A DNA stretch of 39,991 bases from Magnetospirillum molischianum DSM 120 (GCF_000294655.1 NZ_CAHP01000012.1:80292-120282); one strand, 5' to 3'; shown: positions 27,013-35,534, numbered from the stretch's first letter. Program-made: numbers and translations. Notes: generated from the letters alone by a model not told the origin.

Positions 27013-28758
27013 TCAGCCGAACGTGAACGCGAACGCCTGGGCGCCGGGGCTAAGGAACTCGATCTCGAAGGTCCGGTCGCGGCTGGAATCGGTCTGTCGG
27101 ATCAGCTGATAGAGCCGCCGTCCGGTGATCGTCCCCATTCCCTCGGCATTGATATCGAGACCATGATCGACGCCGGGGGCGGCACCGTCAAGCCGGACCC
27201 GGAACCGTACCGGAGCGTCGTTCTCGTCCGGTCCCAGCACCAGATGCAGGTCTCGGGCATGGAAACGAAACAGGATGCGGTCGCCGACTGCGGTGGCAAT
27301 CGCCCGTTCGGATTCGATTTTCCACTCTCCCGCCAAGGCCCACTCATTGCGGCGCAGCTTTGCCGGGGCGGTATAAGGAGAGGTCCGGTCTGGGACAATG
27401 CCTCCGGGCGAACGGAAATTCTCAGCCCGGTCATGACCGAGATAGGTTTCGGGCGAGCCAAGCGTGGCGAAGTCTGCGGGGGCATGAACGCCCTGTGTCT
27501 CGACCGCGTTCTTGTCCGTCTCTGCGGGAAGTGTCCGTCCGGCCTCGGTCAGCAATTGGCGAATCACTTGTTCAGTGTGCTCGTAGCCACCTTCGCCGAA
27601 ATGGTGGAACCGGATGCGGCCCTGCGGGTCGATGGCATAATGCGCGGGCCAGTAATGATTGTTGAACCCGCGCCACAGAGCATAATCGTTATCGATCGCA
27701 ACCGGATACGTCACATTCAGGTCGCGTACCGCTCCAGTTACGTTCGGGATCGATTTCTCGAAGGCGAATTCAGGGGCGTGGATACCCAACACCACCAATC
27801 CCGCCTCGCGGTACTTGTCGGCCCAGGCGCGGACGTAGGGCAGGGTGCGCAGGCAGTTGATGCAGGAATAGGTCCAGAAATCGACCAGAACAACCTTCCC
27901 GCGCAGGTCGTCGGTGCTGAGGGGCGGTCCGTTCAGCCACGCCGTCGCCCCGCTCAACGAGGGCAGGATTCCTTCGATCGGAAGGCTCCCCTCGGATGCC
28001 GCCATCGCCGCCAGCATGTTCGGTGTCGGTTCAAGCTGGTCAAGTAGCCTCTGTTCAACGGCGACGGTGCTGGGCAACGACACTCGGCTGAGTACTCCGG
28101 TATCGAGTCCGAGGCCGATGACGGCAACTCCGATCAGAACCGCCGCGCCCAGGCCACGCCTGACCCATTCGCCGACACCAAGGCTCCGTTTCATCGCCGC
28201 GAACATTCGGCGCCCCAGCAGCAACGCCGCCGCCAATGACGTGGCCGCTCCGGCGGCATAGGCCACCAGCAGCAGCGTTGTGTGAATACTGGCTCCATCC
28301 AGCGCGGCGGCGGTCAGGATCACCCCCAGGATTGGTCCGGCACACGGAGCCCAGACCAATCCGGTGGCGATGCCGAGCAGAACCGGAGGCCAAACCGACC
28401 AAGTGGCTCCGTCAGATTCGCCGCGTTCCGCCAATTGGGACAGCCGACCGCCCAGTGTGACAAGGGGATGGCTGATTCGTTCGGCCAGACCGGGCCACAG
28501 CAGGGCCAATCCGAACAGCGCGAGCAGCACCAGAGCGATCCATCGCCCGGCTTGATTTGCTTCGACCGCCCAGCCGCCGCCCACCGCCGCCAGGGTCGCG
28601 ATCAGGGCGAAGGTCAGTGCCATCCCGACCAGCATCGGCAACCCGCTTCGCAGGAAGGGACGCTCGGCTCCGGCAAACACGAACGGCAGAACCGGCAGGA
28701 TACAGGGGCTGAGGACGGTCAGCCCTCCGGCGAGATAGGCGATGGCGAACAACAGCAT
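27013..28758 (-). CDS. dipZ: DipZ: CcdA-like thiol-disulfide transporter fused to thioredoxin-like domain
   Basis: A 581-aa membrane protein. The N-terminal half is a CcdA/DsbD-beta-like multi-TM domain with LSPCILPVLPF (Cys19) and VWAPCAGPILG, the cysteine pair that shuttles electrons across the inner membrane. After about residue 235 comes a periplasmic TlpA/thioredoxin-like domain with C299-I-N-C302 (WTYSCINC) and a C-terminal beta domain typical of DipZ proteins. It should carry reducing equivalents from cytoplasmic thioredoxin to periplasmic targets. AGAGG lies 7 nt before ATG 28758. It lies 58 bp downstream of msrB on the same strand, suggesting that it feeds reductant to the exported MsrB. 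Confidence 0.93.
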   Translation of the reverse strand: MLLFAIAYLAGGLTVLSPCILPVLPFVFAGAERPFLRSGLPMLVGMALTFALIATLAAVGGGWAVEANQAGRWIALVLLALFGLALLWPGLAERISHPLVTLGGRLSQLAERGESDGATWSVWPPVLLGIATGLVWAPCAGPILGVILTAAALDGASIHTTLLLVAYAAGAATSLAAALLLGRRMFAAMKRSLGVGEWVRRGLGAAVLIGVAVIGLGLDTGVLSRVSLPSTVAVEQRLLDQLEPTPNMLAAMAASEGSLPIEGILPSLSGATAWLNGPPLSTDDLRGKVVLVDFWTYSCINCLRTLPYVRAWADKYREAGLVVLGIHAPEFAFEKSIPNVTGAVRDLNVTYPVAIDNDYALWRGFNNHYWPAHYAIDPQGRIRFHHFGEGGYEHTEQVIRQLLTEAGRTLPAETDKNAVETQGVHAPADFATLGSPETYLGHDRAENFRSPGGIVPDRTSPYTAPAKLRRNEWALAGEWKIESERAIATAVGDRILFRFHARDLHLVLGPDENDAPVRFRVRLDGAAPGVDHGLDINAEGMGTITGRRLYQLIRQTDSSRDRTFEIEFLSPGAQAFAFTFG

Positions 28759-28816
28759 CGGACGACCTCTCGATTCATGCCTAAACGGAACGGATCGCCA
28801 CGCCTCGAAACGAAGA

Positions 28817-29311
28817 TCAGGAGGTCTTGGGCGTGAATGTTAACGCTGTTCCGTTCATGCAATAGCGCAACCCGGTCGGTGCCGGTCCATCGTTGAAGAC
28901 GTGGCCGAGGTGCCCCCCGCACTTGCTGCAATGAACCTCTGTCCGGGCCACGCCGATCTTATGGTCGGTCGAGGTGGCAACCGCCTTATCCTTCGGAGCC
29001 CAGAAGCTGGGCCAGCCGCTGCCGCTGTCGTACTTCGTGTTCGAGTCGAACAAAGGCTGTCCGCAGCCGACACAGGAAAACTCTCCGGCGCGGTGCTCAT
29101 TGTTAAGAGGACTGGAAAACGGCCGCTCGGTCGCTTCCTCGCGCAGAACCGCAAACTGTTCCGGCGTCAGCATGCTGCGCCACTCCTTTGTTGTGTGAAC
29201 CAGGGGGAAGTCTTCGCCTGCACGGGCGCGGGACGTGAAGAATGCGTTGGAGAGACCAAGAAGCGCGAGGCCGCTCGATCCTGACAAAAGGAAATGTCGT
29301 CGCGTCAACAT
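28817..29311 (-). CDS. msrB: Peptide-methionine (R)-S-oxide reductase MsrB, Tat-type exported
   Basis: A 164-aa protein whose leader MLTRRHFLLSGSSGLALLG has a twin-arginine motif (TRRHFL) and a cleavage region near SRARA, so it should be exported folded. The MsrB domain has zinc cysteines C80, C83, C128 and C131, SGSGWPSFWAP, and catalytic Cys151 (RYCMNG). It reduces methionine-R-sulfoxide in oxidised periplasmic proteins. GGGAG lies 8 nt before ATG 29311. Located directly upstream of dipZ in a likely two-gene operon that gives both the reductase and its electron supply. Confidence 0.94.
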   Translation of the reverse strand: MLTRRHFLLSGSSGLALLGLSNAFFTSRARAGEDFPLVHTTKEWRSMLTPEQFAVLREEATERPFSSPLNNEHRAGEFSCVGCGQPLFDSNTKYDSGSGWPSFWAPKDKAVATSTDHKIGVARTEVHCSKCGGHLGHVFNDGPAPTGLRYCMNGTALTFTPKTS

Positions 29312-29417
29312 GTCCGTGCTCCCGCAAGAAACCTTACTCTTGGCATGGTTTTCGTTTCGATGCGTCTGTCCGCATCTATCGATAGATTGGGGGCGAGGCG
29401 TGTGATGACAAGACGGG

Positions 29418-29443
29418 CGTCGCCGTCCTTTCGTCGGGCGACG
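29418..29443 (-). terminator. Candidate terminator after the MFS gene
   Basis: cgtcgcc (29418-29424) pairs with ggcgacg (29437-29443), a 7-bp stem with a 12-nt loop just past the MFS stop. Only a weak T-rich stretch follows in the direction of transcription. Confidence 0.4.
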
Positions 29444-29444
29444 G

Positions 29445-30605
29445 TCAGGGCGCGATCAGGCTGCGACCGTTCCATCGCCGCGCCAGCGGCCACGCCATCA
29501 GTGCCGCTGCGGCGGAAAGGCCCGCCATCACCCAGAAGGCTTCGCCATCCAGGCGCTCGTAGAGCGGTCCGGCGGCGGCGATGACCAGACCAGGGGCAAG
29601 CCCGACCGACAGAGCGGTGAAAAGTCCCTGGGCTCGCACCGACAGCGACGGCGGAACCGCCTGCTGGATGAAATGCATTGCTCCCAGATGGGCGCAGCCG
29701 AAGGTCGCGGCGTGCAGGATCTGAACCAGCGCGAGCAGGGCCGGTTCAGTGGTCGCGCCTAGCACGAACCAGCGGACGATCCCACATAAACCCGCCGACA
29801 GGATCAGTCCTGCCGGTCCTAGCCATGCCACCACCCGACCGCTGAGGGAGAACAGAACGATCTCGGCAACGACGCCTTCTGACCACAATAATCCGATCGT
29901 CGCATCGGACAGCCCCGCCGCTTTCCAATGCAAGGTCGCGAAGCCGTAATAAACGGTGTGGGCGGTCTGGTTCAGCGCGGTCGCGCCCAGGAACAATAGG
30001 AAGAGTCCCGATCCCAGCAGGGGCCGCAGCGGTGGCGGCGGGTGGTCGCGTAACTGGACGCGGGCATCGGGTAGCGCCGTGCAGGAAAGGGTCAGGCAGA
30101 ACAGGATCGCACAAAACAGCCAGGGTAGATTGGTCACCGGCCACTCGGCCAAAGCGCGTCCAACCAGCGAGGCTGTCGCGACGAAAGCCAGCGATCCCCA
30201 CAGTCGTATCCTGCCGTAATCAAGCTTTTCGCGGGCGGCGACCATCAGCACCAGACTGTCGCCAACCGGCATGAGTCCATTGAACGGCAGGAAGACCAGC
30301 AGCGTTACGATTAGGATCGGCCAGAATCCCCAGGCGAAGGGGAAGAGCAGGCAGAATATTGTTGCCGCTGCCGCCAGGATCAGAATCGGTCGTTTGCGGT
30401 CGCCGCGATGATCGACCCAATGTCCGACCAATGGATTGGCGACCAGCCGGGTGAGGTAGGTGAAGGCGATCAGAATGCCGATCTCGGACGGACTTAACCC
30501 CCGCGATGACAGCCAAAGCGGCCAGAACGGTGCAAGAATCCCGATGATCGAGAAGAGAGCCGAGTAATAGATGGCCAGTCGCATGGCCTTTCCCGTGCTG
30601 CTCAT
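29445..30605 (-). CDS. MFS transporter, HcaT/LacY-like
   Basis: A 386-aa, about 12-TM major facilitator. YYSALFSIIGILAPFWPLWL at the N-terminus and NPLVGHWVDHRGDRKRPILI in the loop between TM2 and TM3 match the HcaT (3-phenylpropionate transporter)/LacY-like subgroup. It is presumably a proton symporter for a small organic acid or sugar, but the substrate cannot be read. Its ATG overlaps the upstream deacetylase stop by ATGA, so the two are translationally coupled, which hints at a carbohydrate or amide-related substrate. Confidence 0.88.
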   Translation of the reverse strand: MSSTGKAMRLAIYYSALFSIIGILAPFWPLWLSSRGLSPSEIGILIAFTYLTRLVANPLVGHWVDHRGDRKRPILILAAAATIFCLLFPFAWGFWPILIVTLLVFLPFNGLMPVGDSLVLMVAAREKLDYGRIRLWGSLAFVATASLVGRALAEWPVTNLPWLFCAILFCLTLSCTALPDARVQLRDHPPPPLRPLLGSGLFLLFLGATALNQTAHTVYYGFATLHWKAAGLSDATIGLLWSEGVVAEIVLFSLSGRVVAWLGPAGLILSAGLCGIVRWFVLGATTEPALLALVQILHAATFGCAHLGAMHFIQQAVPPSLSVRAQGLFTALSVGLAPGLVIAAAGPLYERLDGEAFWVMAGLSAAAALMAWPLARRWNGRSLIAP

Positions 30606-31444
30606 GCGCGCGGGAGTGGTGCCAGAACCAGACCTCGGCGGGTCAGAGAGGCGGCCATCTCGTCGGAAGCGAGGAATGCGTATTCGACCTTGCGCTGGTC
30701 CGTCAGCGTCTCGCAGGCTCGTAACGGCTCATCGACCTCGCCGGGATGACACATCACCAGGGTGCCGGGGCCGGGGAGGTCGGTAAATCGTTCGAATAAT
30801 GCCGAATACGGGGTGCGACCGGAAAAGTCGTACACGCCGCGAAAGCGGAGATTGTGGGCGATCCCGGCCCGATGCAGATGGCGGCGCAATACGATTCCCA
30901 GAGCGGCAATCAATCCGGCGCGGGCCGGGTCGATTCCACGTCCCAGGATTGCCAGCGGATTATCCCAGCAGGACCGCACCCATCCACCGGGGGCCAGTCG
31001 GCGTGCGGCCAGATCGAGCACGATGTCACGCACCACCGGCAATTGATGGACATGATGGTGTCCGTCGAGGAAATCAGGTGCCCGCCCCATCGCCGCTTCG
31101 AACGAATCGACTTGCCGCTCTAATTCCGCAGCGATCTCGGCACGGTCGAGACGATGCAGCATCGCCCGTTTCAATAGCTTCCCCAGCGGGGGAAAGCGGC
31201 CATCTGGAGCCAGATCCGGCATCGTTCCCAATGGCGAATGATCGGTCAGGGTCAGATGAACGCCAAACTCGGCCCGCCTCGACAGCGGGCGTAGCAGCGC
31301 GGCTTCGGACGGCCAGAACGGTCCGGCGGTCATGCATCCGGTTGCCTGAAGGCGTCCCGCCTCGATCAGAGCGCGGATCGCACGTCCAATTCCAGGAGCA
31401 AGGCCGTAATCGTCGGCGCAGAGGGTCAGGGAGGGACTGGTCAT
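30602..31444 (-). CDS. ChbG/HpnK-family deacetylase (YdjC-like)
   Basis: A 280-aa protein starting SLTLCADDYGLAPGIGRAI. The ADDYG metal-binding Asp (Asp11/12), GVHLTLTDH (His63) and DGHHHVHQLP (from about 128) are the metal ligands and catalytic residues of YdjC/ChbG-type carbohydrate deacetylases. ChbG removes an acetyl group from chitooligosaccharides; HpnK is its hopanoid-locus relative. No hopanoid genes are visible here, so the substrate is open. Coupled to the MFS gene and 60 bp downstream of the PLP enzyme gene. Confidence 0.9.
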   Translation of the reverse strand: MTSPSLTLCADDYGLAPGIGRAIRALIEAGRLQATGCMTAGPFWPSEAALLRPLSRRAEFGVHLTLTDHSPLGTMPDLAPDGRFPPLGKLLKRAMLHRLDRAEIAAELERQVDSFEAAMGRAPDFLDGHHHVHQLPVVRDIVLDLAARRLAPGGWVRSCWDNPLAILGRGIDPARAGLIAALGIVLRRHLHRAGIAHNLRFRGVYDFSGRTPYSALFERFTDLPGPGTLVMCHPGEVDEPLRACETLTDQRKVEYAFLASDEMAASLTRRGLVLAPLPRA

Positions 31445-31504
31445 CGGCTCAGGATAAAGGGGGGGCCAGTGTCGGCGCCAGTCTTAAAGACGCATTCCTG
31501 CCGT

Positions 31505-32689
31505 CTATCCCAGCGCTTGTTCCAGGTCGGCGATGATGTCCGCCGGGTCTTCGATTCCGACCGACAGACGGAAGGTGCCGTCGCCGGTCCAGTCGCGGTA
31601 GCTTTGCGCGGCTGCGGCGTTCAGGCGGAAAGACGAGCGGATGATGTCGTCCGACGGGATGTAAAACAAAAGGCTGCGGGTCTTGCCCAGGGATACGGCA
31701 TAGGCCACCAGCTTCAGCCGTTCGGCGAAGCGGCGCGCCAAAGCCGGGCCATCATCGGCGGTGAACGACACCATGCCGGAGAAATTGCGCATCTGCCGCC
31801 GCGCCAGTTCGTGCTGGGGATGGGTGGGCGAACCCGGCCATATGACCCGCCCGACGCGGGGATGGTTGGACAGGAATTCGGTTACCGCGGCCGCGTTGGC
31901 TTGATGCGCCGCCATCCGCATTGGCAGGGTCTCAAGTCCGCGCAGGATCAGCCAGGCGGCAAAAGGATTGATCGCACCGCCAAAATGGATCAACGCCTCT
32001 TTGCGTAGACTGGCCAGCGCCTGGTGTTTCCCGATCACGGCCCCGCCCAGAGCATCGCCATGGCCGCAAGCATATTTGGTCAGGGAGTGAACGACGAAAT
32101 CGGCTCCAAACTCCAGCGGGCGGGTCGCGATCGGCGTTGCCATCGTCGCATCGACCGACAGTTTAACGCCCTGCGGGCGGGCGATTTCAGCGATTGCGGA
32201 AATATCCGCCAGCCGCAGGATCGGGTTGGCGGGCGTTTCGATATGGACCAGTCGGGTTGATGGGCGGATTGCATCGGCGACGGCCTGAGGCGAAGAGGTG
32301 TCAACCTTCGTGACGTCGATGCCCCATTCCGGCAAGGTCTCGTGTGCCAGTTCGGCCACGCCAGCATAGCAGACGTCGGACAGGATCAAATGATCCCCAG
32401 CCTTCAGCATGTGGAAGAACAGACCGCTGATTGCCGCCATTCCGCTGGCGAAGGTCAGCGCCGCCTCGCCGCCATCAAGCGCGGCCAGACGTTGTTCCAG
32501 CGTTTCGGCGGTCGGATTGCTCCAGCGCGAATAAAAGTGAGGTGTCTGATCGCCCATATCGTTGGCGGAAAAGCCAATCGCATCCGGGTCGGCGAAGAAG
32601 CTGGTGGCGGGAACCAGGGGACTGAGAACCGGCTGGCCGGGAACGCTGTCGGACAGACCAGCGTGAATGGCAAGGGTGGCGGGATTCAT
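31505..32689 (-). CDS. Cys/Met-metabolism PLP-dependent enzyme (cystathionine gamma-synthase/lyase family)
   Basis: A 394-aa fold-type I PLP enzyme. YSRWSNPTAETLEQRLAAL, FASGMAAISG, SVDATMATP (Asp180, bonding the PLP ring nitrogen) and the Schiff-base lysine K205 in HSLTKYACGHGD are family hallmarks. Members include cystathionine gamma-synthase, cystathionine lyases, methionine gamma-lyase and O-acetylhomoserine sulfhydrylase; motifs alone do not separate these. ATG 32689 is chosen over an upstream in-frame start because the family consensus begins there and a GAGGAG lies about 11 nt upstream. First confident gene of a minus-strand run with chbG-like and MFS genes. Confidence 0.9.
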   Translation of the reverse strand: MNPATLAIHAGLSDSVPGQPVLSPLVPATSFFADPDAIGFSANDMGDQTPHFYSRWSNPTAETLEQRLAALDGGEAALTFASGMAAISGLFFHMLKAGDHLILSDVCYAGVAELAHETLPEWGIDVTKVDTSSPQAVADAIRPSTRLVHIETPANPILRLADISAIAEIARPQGVKLSVDATMATPIATRPLEFGADFVVHSLTKYACGHGDALGGAVIGKHQALASLRKEALIHFGGAINPFAAWLILRGLETLPMRMAAHQANAAAVTEFLSNHPRVGRVIWPGSPTHPQHELARRQMRNFSGMVSFTADDGPALARRFAERLKLVAYAVSLGKTRSLLFYIPSDDIIRSSFRLNAAAAQSYRDWTGDGTFRLSVGIEDPADIIADLEQALG

Positions 32690-32765
32690 GATCGTGAACG
32701 CTCCTCTGCGCGCCGACCGCATCCGACCGGACGTGATCGTCTACTTTACACTACTCTGACGGACC

Positions 32766-32945
32766 TTAGGGTGTTTGCCGCCACCAGACTTCGGTCCAGG
32801 CCTGCCCTGGCATTTCGGTATCCTCCGAATTCCAGTCTTGGCCATAAGCGCGCATCGCCCGGCTGGTTCGCAGCATGCCGACGCGGGTGGTTTTGGGAAT
32901 GGAGAATCTACCTAAAGACGTTAATTTGCAGATGTAAATTTTCAT
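32766..32945 (-). CDS. Possible 59-aa protein of unknown function
   Basis: A short open frame, ATG at 32945 to TAA at 32766. It starts MKIYICKLTSLGRF and its C-terminal half, MRAYGQDWNSEDTEMPGQAW, is followed by EVWWRQTP. The Trp/acidic-rich second half, with GC-rich codons, looks protein-like. The first ~15 codons are AT-rich, and internal Met codons at about residues 24 and 31 are alternative starts. No clear ribosome site precedes any of them. I do not recognise a family. It may be a small gene, a remnant, or chance. Confidence 0.3.
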   Translation of the reverse strand: MKIYICKLTSLGRFSIPKTTRVGMLRTSRAMRAYGQDWNSEDTEMPGQAWTEVWWRQTP

Positions 32946-33064
32946 TATGGTTGATGTGATCGCGATTTCGGAGCAACCATGTCATAGACGCGGGGAGGTG
33001 GATTGATGATGCGCCGATCGGGGCGGCCCCTTGAAAGCGATCGTCTTATCCAGCCCGTGCACCG

Positions 33065-33086
33065 CCCCTTGCCTGAACGCAAGGGG
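33065..33086 (+). promoter_or_regulatory. Leader hairpin upstream of the second cold-shock gene
   Basis: ccccttgc (33065-33072) pairs perfectly with gcaagggg (33079-33086) around a 6-nt loop, about 28 bases before the ATG and just upstream of the AAAGGG ribosome site. Structured 5' leaders that control translation by temperature are known for csp mRNAs; that role here is inferred. Confidence 0.45.
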
Positions 33087-33114
33087 GTTCCTCCGTTCTT
33101 GAAAGGGTTTCCTG

Positions 33115-33327
33115 ATGACTACGGGGACCGTGAAATGGTTCAACGCCCAAAAGGGTTTCGGCTTCATTGCCCCGGATGAGGGCGGCAAGGACGCCTTCGT
33201 CCATATCAGCGCGGTGGAGCGGTCGGGGCTGGGCGATCTGCGCGAAGGCCAGAAGGTCGGGTTCGATCTGGTCTCGGACACTAAAAGCGGCAAGATGGCG
33301 GCCGAGAATTTGAAGTCCGTGGATTGA
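33115..33327 (+). CDS. cspA: Cold-shock protein CspA family (second copy)
   Basis: A 70-aa OB-fold protein: [20 protein letters not shown] with KGFGFI and AFVHIS nucleic-acid-binding motifs. It is a paralogue of the gene at 18385 on the other strand but differs in the second half ([15 protein letters not shown]). It is an RNA chaperone by family. ATG 33115 has AAAGGG about 7 nt upstream, and a stable hairpin lies in the leader. Convergent with znuA. Confidence 0.95.
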   Translation: MTTGTVKWFNAQKGFGFIAPDEGGKDAFVHISAVERSGLGDLREGQKVGFDLVSDTKSGKMAAENLKSVD

Positions 33328-33334
33328 TCGGGGT

Positions 33335-33356
33335 GGGGGAGGGGACTCCCTCCCCC
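33335..33356. terminator. Terminator-like hairpin between cspA and znuA
   Basis: gggggaggg (33335-33343) pairs with ccctccccc (33348-33356) around GACT, a 9-bp GC-rich stem directly after the cold-shock stop and just before the convergent znuA stop. There is no T-tract. Confidence 0.5.
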
Positions 33357-33366
33357 CCGGCGGCCC

Positions 33367-34302
33367 TTAACTGCGTGGAGCCAGGGCGGCTTTCAAGACT
33401 TCGACATTGTGGCGGAACATCGCCTCGTAGGTAGGGGCGGGGCCGTCAGCCGGTGACAGCGAGTCGGAATAGAGCGCGCCGCCGACAGTGCCGCCGCCAT
33501 CCTTGGCGATCTGCTGGATCAGGCGGGGATCGGTCATCGCCTCGATGAAAATCGCCCGGATTTTAGTCGCCTTCATCTGCCGGATGAGAGCGGCGACATC
33601 CTTGGCCGTCGGTTCGGCCTCGGTGCTGATCCCAACCGGGGCCAGCAGTTCGATCCCATAGGCTTTACCAAAATAGCCAAAGGCGTCGTGGCTGGTGATG
33701 ATCCTGCGTTCCGCCTTCGGGATCGCGCTCAATTCCCGATGCACCCAGGATTCGAGAACACCCAGGCGTTGGGAATAAGCCGCCGCCGCCGCCAGAAAGT
33801 GTTCGGCCCGATCAGGAGAGACCTGAGCCAGCGCTTCCCCGATATTACCCGCATAGAGCCGCCCATTGGCCAGGGATTGCCATGCATGGGGGTCGGTGGC
33901 ACCGCCGTGGCCATCGGTGTGGCCGTGTGTGCGGTGGGACTCGTCTCCCTCTTCGTCTTCGTCCTTTAGCTCATGCGGCGTTACCCCGGTTGAGGCCACC
34001 GCGACCAGTGCCTTGCTTTTGGACGCCTGGAACAGACGGGCGAACCAGCCCTCGAAGCCCAACCCATTGACGACAATCAGATCGGCATCAGCGATCGCTT
34101 TGGCGTCGCTTGGCGTCGGTTGATAAACGTGGGCGTCGCCGTTGGGGCCGACCAGAGTGATAACCTGGACCTGATCGCCGCCGATCTGGCGCACCATGTC
34201 GCCGAGGATTGAAAAACTGGCGACGACCTTGAGTGGTTCGGCTAGAGCGTGACCGCTCAAGGCGATCAGCAGCGTGGAAACAAGGGCGATACGGGACAGC
34301 AT
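33367..34302 (-). CDS. znuA: Zinc/manganese ABC transporter substrate-binding protein, ZnuA-like
   Basis: A 311-aa cluster A-I binding protein with a signal peptide (cut near GHALA) starting EPLKVVASFSILGDMV. Metal-ligand candidates are His58 (GDAHVYQPTPSD), His139 (DPHAW), His205 (SHDAFGYF) and an acidic residue near 254-258. A His/Asp-rich loop at about 113-139 (HRTHGHTDGHGG) is typical of zinc-specific members. It delivers periplasmic zinc to a ZnuBC permease, but no znuB or znuC lies nearby. ATG 34302 is preceded by GGAGG and, 30 bp upstream, a Zur-box-like dyad, so zinc-repressed expression is likely. The longer open frame upstream runs through the divergent-frame TDT gene and is not coding. 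Confidence 0.92.
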   Translation of the reverse strand: MLSRIALVSTLLIALSGHALAEPLKVVASFSILGDMVRQIGGDQVQVITLVGPNGDAHVYQPTPSDAKAIADADLIVVNGLGFEGWFARLFQASKSKALVAVASTGVTPHELKDEDEEGDESHRTHGHTDGHGGATDPHAWQSLANGRLYAGNIGEALAQVSPDRAEHFLAAAAAYSQRLGVLESWVHRELSAIPKAERRIITSHDAFGYFGKAYGIELLAPVGISTEAEPTAKDVAALIRQMKATKIRAIFIEAMTDPRLIQQIAKDGGGTVGGALYSDSLSPADGPAPTYEAMFRHNVEVLKAALAPRS

Positions 34303-34331
34303 GACGGAAAGAACCTCCAGGGAAACATCTC

Positions 34332-34349
34332 GATACGTTATAACATAAC
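34332..34349 (-). promoter_or_regulatory. Zur-box-like operator for znuA
   Basis: GATACGTTATAACATAAC is an 18-bp dyad centred on the perfect palindrome GTTATAAC; 14 of 18 positions match their complement. It closely resembles Zur operators (TGTTATAACATAAC type) of alphaproteobacteria and lies 30-47 bp upstream of the znuA ATG, where bound Zur would block transcription when zinc is plentiful. Confidence 0.72.
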
Positions 34350-34391
34350 ATACGGGGTGTTCAGGCCCATCACTTCGTTGGCCGGTTGGTA

Positions 34392-35534
34392 TCAGTCGTC
34401 CGATTTCAGGCATGGAGAGACGAACAACTCGCCTCGCCATGCTCCGCACAGGGTGCGCGCTCCGACGATCAGCCACAGCACCGCCAGACCTGCGACCAGG
34501 ATTTGGCCGAATGTCGTGAAAGCCGGTATCGGCAGCACGGTGCCAAGGCGCAAAGTCGCCACCGCATAGACGCCCAGAGGAAAGGTGTAGCCCCACCAGC
34601 CGAGATTGAATGGCAGGCCGTGGCGCAGATAGCGCAGGGTGATCAAAACGGCCTGTGCTCCCCACCAAAGCCCATAGCCCCAGAGCAGGAGCGCGCCGAT
34701 AAGGCCGATACCATGAGCGGCAGGACCATAGGCAGTGAGATCGTTGGCGGCGAAGATCGCCGGAGCGGCGTCCCCCAGTACCAGCAGGCCCAAGGCTCCG
34801 GTGCCGATAGGGCCGAGTGCCAGCCAACTCGACGCCGCCATGCTGGCGTGCGGCAGCTTGTGCACTGCCATCCGTAGCACCAGGATGACAAGAACGCTCA
34901 TCGCCAGCGGTACAGAGCAGGCCCACAGCGCATAACCGACGATCAGAACCAGCAATTGGGACGATGGATCGGCCAGATGCGGTGCGAGCAAACCGCCGCT
35001 GACGGCAGCGACTTCGGCGGCAACCACCGGCAACAGCCACACGGCGGTCATCTGATCGATGGTATGGCTCTGACGGGTGAACATCAGAAAAGGGATCAAG
35101 ATGCCGCAGGCCAGAGCCAACGCGGCGTCGAACCACCACAGCCCCTCGGCGATCGTAATCGCGGCTTCGCCCCAATGCGTCGGTCCGAAGATCAGGAATC
35201 CGTTGATAATCGTCGCTAATCCCATCGGGATACAGCCGAAGAACATCGACACGACCGAATGACCGAAAATCCGACGCGCTCCGTCGAAGAAGAAGATCCA
35301 TCGTGCCGTGTACAGCCCGGTGAAGAGCACGAACAAGCCGATGTTGAACGCCCACAGCGCTTCGGCGGCGACGGCAAAGTCAAGCTCTCGCGCCGGAATC
35401 TGAGCCAAGGCGATGGACAGGATGCCGGTTCCCATCGTCGCGGCGAACCAGTTAGGAGTGAATTGACGCACCACCTCACGCGGGTGGTCGAGCCGGGAAA
35501 ACGGCCGGAGGGAGGACGCGAACCCACTCATCAT
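34392..35534 (-). CDS. TDT-family transporter (TehA/SLAC1/Ssu1-like)
   Basis: A 380-aa protein of about ten TM helices starting FTPNWFAATMGTGILSIAL, the signature start of the tellurite-resistance/dicarboxylate transporter family. FGPTHWGEAA and NLGWWGYTFPLGVYAVAT are further conserved stretches. Family members export sulfite (Ssu1), conduct anions (SLAC1, TehA) or move C4-dicarboxylates (Mae1). The gene start overlaps the lysR stop (ATGA) with GGAGG just upstream, so the two form an operon. Rhodanese genes next door make sulfite or another sulfur oxyanion a reasonable guess. Confidence 0.88.
   Translation of the reverse strand: MMSGFASSLRPFSRLDHPREVVRQFTPNWFAATMGTGILSIALAQIPARELDFAVAAEALWAFNIGLFVLFTGLYTARWIFFFDGARRIFGHSVVSMFFGCIPMGLATIINGFLIFGPTHWGEAAITIAEGLWWFDAALALACGILIPFLMFTRQSHTIDQMTAVWLLPVVAAEVAAVSGGLLAPHLADPSSQLLVLIVGYALWACSVPLAMSVLVILVLRMAVHKLPHASMAASSWLALGPIGTGALGLLVLGDAAPAIFAANDLTAYGPAAHGIGLIGALLLWGYGLWWGAQAVLITLRYLRHGLPFNLGWWGYTFPLGVYAVATLRLGTVLPIPAFTTFGQILVAGLAVLWLIVGARTLCGAWRGELFVSPCLKSDD

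Larger units (their letters stand above)
32690..33114. other. 425-bp region between the PLP enzyme and cold-shock genes
   Basis: Divergent intergenic region. It probably holds promoters for both flanking genes. It contains one possible 59-codon minus-strand ORF (32766-32945), an AT-rich patch (32915-32960) and the cold-shock leader hairpin (33065-33086). I see no RNA gene or mobile element. Confidence 0.5.

Noticed and set aside
34303-35355. N-terminal extension of the znuA frame upstream of 34302
   Set aside because: It lies out of frame within the TDT transporter gene, is Arg-rich, and would hide the znuA signal peptide and the Zur box.
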